Shown: piece by piece, positions 60,901-64,000 of the stretch
Layout: the number at the start of each line of letters is the position of its first letter
Numbering within the stretch: the stretch's first letter is position 1
Source: Dyadobacter sp. UC 10
GTDB lineage: Bacteria; Bacteroidota; Bacteroidia; Cytophagales; Spirosomataceae
NCBI RefSeq assembly: GCF_008369915.1
Contig: NZ_VSRN01000001.1
Coordinates: forward strand, 3,344,501 to 3,408,500
DNA: 64,000 bases
Direction: 5' to 3'
Position numbers and translations under genes: made by a program
Notes under the pieces: model-generated
Databases searched by the model: none
Seen by the model: only the letters and a program-made list of their open reading frames with translations
What the model was told of the DNA's origin: nothing

Positions 60901-62484
60901 CATGTCGCCGTCGACCAATGGAGCTGACTGACCTGTTTCCGGATCAATTGCCATAGTTTGGATACCTGGCATGTCTGTGCAGTCATTTAGCGTGAGCATC
61001 ATCTCACTTGTCGGATTTTGGTCCCTCGTACTTTTTTGAGCAGCAATCAGGACATCGCCGTTGTAATAAGACAGGGCATTGGTGCCAGGAAGGCATTCTA
61101 TATTGTATGTATTTGCCCAAGGAGTCCCAACGCCGACTGCACTCCATGCATTCATGACTTGTCTGTAAATGTGAGATCCGGCCGGGTGACCCATTTCAAC
61201 GATCGTGGCAAGGGTTTGTTTCCTTAGATCAGGATAGTCGGATGTTAATGTGATTTTTCCGCTTGTGAAGGTTTTGAAAACAATGTCCAGCGTAAGTTTG
61301 TAACTGCTGAATTTATCATTTGGGATTAATGGTAAAACTTCAAATTTGCCGAGAGCTGCATCGTCGTCAATGTAGCCCTCCTTTTTTTCACCTGATGCAA
61401 GTAAATAGAACCAGTAATCCCCTACCATTCCATTTGACTGGGGCGCATAGTTCGGATCGGAGACAGTTCGAAAGTTCTTTCCATTATACGTAGAAGGGTG
61501 ATTGAAATTTTTTGGCTTGTTAAAAGGCCGCACGGATGAACTGTATCCATTATCCTGGTGAGTGCCGTATCGCCAGTTTGGTTTGTTAAATGCGCCTCCA
61601 TTTTCTATTTCATAAAAGTTCATCATCGAAAGGCCCATAATGTCGCAAAATGATTCCATTAGTGCGTGTAGCGGAATAGGGTTGTCGGCATACCCGTCGT
61701 ATGCTGGGTTTCCAAGCGTTGGAACATGGTGTAAAATTCCGTGGCTGATCTCGTGTGATATCAGGTCCCGGCTTACGCTGGGAGCCTCAGGCGTGTAAGT
61801 TGCTATCCGATGATAGATCAGCGTGTCATTGTGGCTATACATTGTGGTACCATGGTGATTAAAATCGATAACGGTAGTAATGCATTGATCTCCTTCTTTG
61901 TCCATCCCGTTCCAACCAAAAAAGTCATGCGTGAATTGGGTAAACTTTTGTGTAGCTTCCAATACGCTGGTAGCGAATACACTCTTGACGGGGTGCTTAA
62001 AACCATTTGGAGGATCATTCAAATAAGAAAGAGAATTGAAGGGTCCATTTTGCGGCCAGGTAGTTACGATAGATGCAAAAGGCAGGTATTTGTCTAGCAA
62101 CACGTTTTGTGGATCATAAATCAAGGCCGCGACTTCCATAGGAGCAAACAATCGAAGTTCAGGCCACTTAACGGAGCACATCGCTACTCCGGATGTGTAG
62201 TAAGGGCTCAGGGGTAGCAGCGGGTGGATTCCGTCAAATTCACCGATCGGATCGAGGAGGTATGCTGTCGCATAGAAAGTCGTCGGCCCATGGTACAGAG
62301 TTTCCCCTAAAACGACAGGGTACGGGACAGGATTGTACATCACTCCCAAGATCCCAAAAAGATTATTGCCTGGTTGCTCGGCGGGATACTTTTGTGACGG
62401 ATAGTAACTCTGAGAAACTGCCCCTTGATTCAGCCAAAGAATACAGAACGTCAGGAAAAGATATACACGTAAATTTTTGCACAT
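57991..62484 (-). CDS. Large secreted protein with tandem M4-like domains, second one degenerate
   Basis: The 1497-residue protein has a signal peptide (WLNQGAVSQ). Domain 1 (about 165-455) is a divergent M4 metalloprotease: HEISH at 244-248 and MESFCD with Glu277 and Asp281. However, the transition-state histidine is replaced (Q349 in QSNGMVG), and no propeptide of the usual type is seen. Domain 2 (about 535-812) repeats the same landmarks but is dead: RDEISRQYFF (609-618) stands where domain 1 has RDLISHEISH, while LREALAG keeps only the glutamate. Both end in similar motifs (VMNAWSAVGVG, FYDAWAAVLGLG). The last 600 residues are several Fn3-like domains. There is no T9SS sorting domain at the C terminus. 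The next gene (22 bp) supplies one as a separate protein. Confidence 0.75.
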   Translation of the reverse strand: MCKNLRVYLFLTFCILWLNQGAVSQSYYPSQKYPAEQPGNNLFGILGVMYNPVPYPVVLGETLYHGPTTFYATAYLLDPIGEFDGIHPLLPLSPYYTSGVAMCSVKWPELRLFAPMEVAALIYDPQNVLLDKYLPFASIVTTWPQNGPFNSLSYLNDPPNGFKHPVKSVFATSVLEATQKFTQFTHDFFGWNGMDKEGDQCITTVIDFNHHGTTMYSHNDTLIYHRIATYTPEAPSVSRDLISHEISHGILHHVPTLGNPAYDGYADNPIPLHALMESFCDIMGLSMMNFYEIENGGAFNKPNWRYGTHQDNGYSSSVRPFNKPKNFNHPSTYNGKNFRTVSDPNYAPQSNGMVGDYWFYLLASGEKKEGYIDDDAALGKFEVLPLIPNDKFSSYKLTLDIVFKTFTSGKITLTSDYPDLRKQTLATIVEMGHPAGSHIYRQVMNAWSAVGVGTPWANTYNIECLPGTNALSYYNGDVLIAAQKSTRDQNPTSEMMLTLNDCTDMPGIQTMAIDPETGQSAPLVDGDMNGVFSYENDESLSKVAVSIHKYSSLANSWFKNKFGHIGLDGTGSFKITNAIEPYDGLPLYPAFETSDSIFYYQNEGKSANRDEISRQYFFAVNSFLKNDLYLGTDNLEWQTLREALAGIFALAIKRDYESEAQNPGTEQLWTLNEDLEEPASLMDFSQPKLYGQPAVYNGVNWSPDPKRNSGFLNLFYYLLIHSTADSNGQDEGYTDPELNGRIYFVNKIDKELVLRVLWEAYRSVSVNATIEEFRMATLSELHKLDPVKYHAKSKEHIAFYDAWAAVLGLGDYASTLAHFPEDDAVVYPWAMKVGVEAEYPMYESYRLFEVSTSMAFNDNVAPVYRFVNSSAPDLETGMTYGYINLEPGKYFVRSHLAQGPDSRAHCEATDDPGFCESLLGKEKWTLPYPVTAGPVPAPVSIWPLKGETVPAWSGFFSFGSVVGAMGYDMHVKDPEGTAAEHTIPVDVPYDEDDQSAVIKKKLALSAKKPYSYAVAGKQRLGSEKAVHVLPGGLLQLLTDAEKEQFKTIYSDWTEEISFETDMPTITLKSPADGKHVPLFGEDVVLRSTRLSPDVADYYQFYLKEPFYESPANAEEVGSARFAVHVPGLQGVEDKKAYHWAMVPRKKPEPPFIVEEEEGEVAKWHQFIVDKNLAPKPEVDNIDCVEAGSEPVLHWKTVAGAQTYKLTGVNGTTQTELGSYQTGQLAGKLSNMSTFPNKYVYKVAAGVMGAGGEWIFGPEAIGDYSVTPPVPTNLSPGDESGVPLQENNTVHFKWDDPSQAGNYQFKLVKHENGFVETILSTILTARDILVDNLEFGTTYEFNVQALGANGCNSPTITRTFETEAEPEKENKPINSDLAFTLEELSSDDFDMIIKTPSGYTFTYSDIDRYVQDNTSGAGEDIAFFTDPEEGLYEVSVRIFSINSNKCPAFFTIKALEDGNEKAVIGNNIQVPCNIYFVGAEIGQILNGQVTTFKYTYSK

Positions 62485-62612
62485 AGAGAAGGATTTTTAG
62501 TACAGAATGGCCGAATATATCTGGTGTTCCTATCAAAGTTGCAGAACCCTGATCCATCAATGTGCAACAGGCTTCGGTTGCGTTATCAACCGGCTTTCCT
62601 CCGACGAGAAAC

Positions 62613-62647
62613 AAAAAGCCCCCGCTACAAACGCAGCGAGGGCCTTT
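62613..62647 (-). terminator. Terminator after the FG-GAP gene
   Basis: On the minus strand AAAGGCCCTCGCT pairs imperfectly with AGCGGGGGCTTT, followed by a T run, 10 bp after the stop at 62657. Confidence 0.75.
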
Positions 62648-62656
62648 AACTGAACA

Positions 62657-64000
62657 TCAATTTACAAAAACCTTTCGTGAAGTCTGGTGACCATTTTTAT
62701 GCGTAATGACGAGAACATACATTCCGGGACTAAGCTTGCTCACATCCATGATATTTTCCGTCGTTGTCAAAACTGATTTTCCAACTGTTGTTAAAAGCTT
62801 TGCACTCCTGATCTCATTTTCTCCACTGATCTCAATAAATAGTTTGTCAGAAACCGGATTGGGATAAATTCTGATATGTTCTTCGTTTGACGGGCCTGCC
62901 AACGCTTTTCTGGAAAATGTTTCCTGGATTTCCTCCTCCGGCGCCGGCGCAGTTGCATTTCCGGTCAGATACGAAGGCAGGTAACGCCAGGGACCATACG
63001 TCTGCCCGGTCAGTGCCAGTGCGGGATCATATTTAACCCGCACCCGCACCTTGGTAGCAGGGCCTTGCTTGGTAATCAAGTTTTTTAGTTCCGTACCTGG
63101 CAGCCCAAGATTGGCATAAGTATTTTGCGAACCAGAGGATTGCGTGCTATTGCTGATTACATTGTTCGCCCCTTTGGAAAATCCCTGCCCAGTCGGTTTC
63201 GTCTCCCAAACCAGCTTCCCTTTATTTCCACCCAGAAAAGACTTAGCATACAACCCCGCCCCAAAGTTATTCTGGGCGAATTGGGTTTGGTTGATTGGGG
63301 TGGTAAGGTTGGTGTTGTAGAGGCGGAGGTTGTTTCGGAGATTACCTCCGTTTCCGTTGCCATAATGAATGTACACAATCCCTTCATTAAGTTGACCATT
63401 GTCATGTTGGTGAGCTCCCATAATAATATCGCTAAATCCATCCCCGTTGATATCTCCGGCCCCGGACACTGAATTTCCAAGAAATGCACTTTCTTGATTA
63501 CCTTCCAGTTTGAAAGAATAGTTCGAATTCAATCCAGATTCCGATCCTTGATAAATATAAGCTGCACCTTCGTTGGGTTGTCCATTTGAATATCCCAGAG
63601 AACCAACTAAAATGTCGGAGTAACCATCCCCATCGACATCTCCGCCACTGGCAACGCATGAGCCAAAATAGCCGTACGCAACATTGCTTTCAATAATTTT
63701 TGGCACCGTAGTAATACCTCCCTGTGAACCGTAATAAACGTATAGAGCACCCTCTGTCAGCTGACCGGAAGTGTAGTGCGTTGCTCCCGCTACCAGATCC
63801 ATATATCCATCGCCATTGATATCACCAGCTCGTGATACATTTCCACCGAGCCTGCATTCGGCCTTACCGGATTGCAGGACTAAGTCATAATTTGCCTTAA
63901 CACCCAGAGCCGAACCGTAGTGAACCATAATCGCACCTTCATAAGCTTCTACCTCTGAATAGAAAGGACTTCCAACTGCTACATCTCCAAAACCGTCTCC
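62657..64000 (-). CDS. FG-GAP repeat protein with T9SS sorting domain, 5' end outside window
   Basis: The frame is open to the window edge, giving 447 visible residues; an ATG at 63928 is internal. At least four FG-GAP (integrin-alpha-like) repeats are visible as GDGFGDVAVGS, GDINGDGYMDLVAGA, GDVDGDGYSDILVGS and GDINGDGFSDIIMGA, each with calcium-binding D-x-D-G-D spacing and forming propeller blades. A linker and a domain without a known family follow. The last 75 residues are a T9SS type A sorting domain (RIYPNPVSDKLFIEI to the end). Probably a surface protein for adhesion or matrix binding; other domains may lie upstream. Confidence 0.9.
   Translation of the reverse strand, partial: GDGFGDVAVGSPFYSEVEAYEGAIMVHYGSALGVKANYDLVLQSGKAECRLGGNVSRAGDINGDGYMDLVAGATHYTSGQLTEGALYVYYGSQGGITTVPKIIESNVAYGYFGSCVASGGDVDGDGYSDILVGSLGYSNGQPNEGAAYIYQGSESGLNSNYSFKLEGNQESAFLGNSVSGAGDINGDGFSDIIMGAHQHDNGQLNEGIVYIHYGNGNGGNLRNNLRLYNTNLTTPINQTQFAQNNFGAGLYAKSFLGGNKGKLVWETKPTGQGFSKGANNVISNSTQSSGSQNTYANLGLPGTELKNLITKQGPATKVRVRVKYDPALALTGQTYGPWRYLPSYLTGNATAPAPEEEIQETFSRKALAGPSNEEHIRIYPNPVSDKLFIEISGENEIRSAKLLTTVGKSVLTTTENIMDVSKLSPGMYVLVITHKNGHQTSRKVFVN

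Overview
The window looks like chromosome of a Bacteroidota bacterium, most likely order Cytophagales and close to Dyadobacter. That placement is inferred from gene content, not from a database match. The supporting signs are a SprA-type outer-membrane translocon gene beside gcvH, a gldF gliding permease gene, several secreted proteins with type IX secretion (T9SS) C-terminal sorting domains, a SusC/SusD pair, DUF4199 membrane proteins, and sparse Shine-Dalgarno sites. No rRNA, tRNA, CRISPR array or intact insertion sequence was seen.

Layout. 1-12 kb (+): the 3' nine-tenths of sprA, gcvH, a dihydroorotase-family gene without metal ligands, two DUF4199 membrane proteins, gldF, and an ECF sigma/anti-sigma pair. 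12-15.5 kb: an AT-rich accessory islet, mostly on the minus strand. It holds a decayed DUF4160 gene with DUF2442, a two-gene unit of a nucleotidyltransferase-like DUF6932 protein plus an unrecognised 307-residue partner, a zeta-toxin-like kinase with a 52-residue overlapping partner, and an XRE-like regulator. 15.7-16.7 kb: two small + strand genes, one a beta-barrel protein.

16.9-38.2 kb is a large catabolic region. On the minus strand, nagA, nagB, a NagP/FucP-like sugar importer and an oxidoreductase lipoprotein form one block. A second block holds Tat-signal Gfo/Idh/MocA oxidoreductases, a Tat-signal DegT aminotransferase, a ceramidase-family hydrolase and a propeller protein. It is followed by a LacI-family regulator and a susC-susD pair. 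On the plus strand are two sulfatases. A perfect 14-bp palindrome occurs upstream of the oxidoreductase block and twice upstream of susC, which suggests one LacI regulon. The likely job is uptake and breakdown of a sulfated, amino-sugar-containing glycan or glycolipid. No classical glycoside hydrolase lies in this part.

38-45.5 kb: a small membrane protein, a PLP aminotransferase, a TPR histidine kinase/LuxR response regulator pair, a lipoprotein, an M23 peptidase and a GlxA/AraC regulator. 45.5-64 kb: large secreted proteins, namely a three-CBM6 glycosidase, an M4 metalloprotease, a 1497-residue protein with tandem M4-like domains (the second catalytically dead), a stand-alone T9SS sorting-domain protein, and an FG-GAP repeat protein cut by the window edge. 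M48 peptidase, SHOCT-domain and MscS genes lie between them. A frameshifted 3' remnant of ahcY sits at 57.3-57.5 kb.

Most notable: the DUF6932 two-gene unit, the three-site LacI operator set, the pseudo-dihydroorotase, the tandem M4/pseudo-M4 protein with its neighbouring stand-alone sorting domain, and the heptamer repeat array that encodes the last codons of the sugar transporter.
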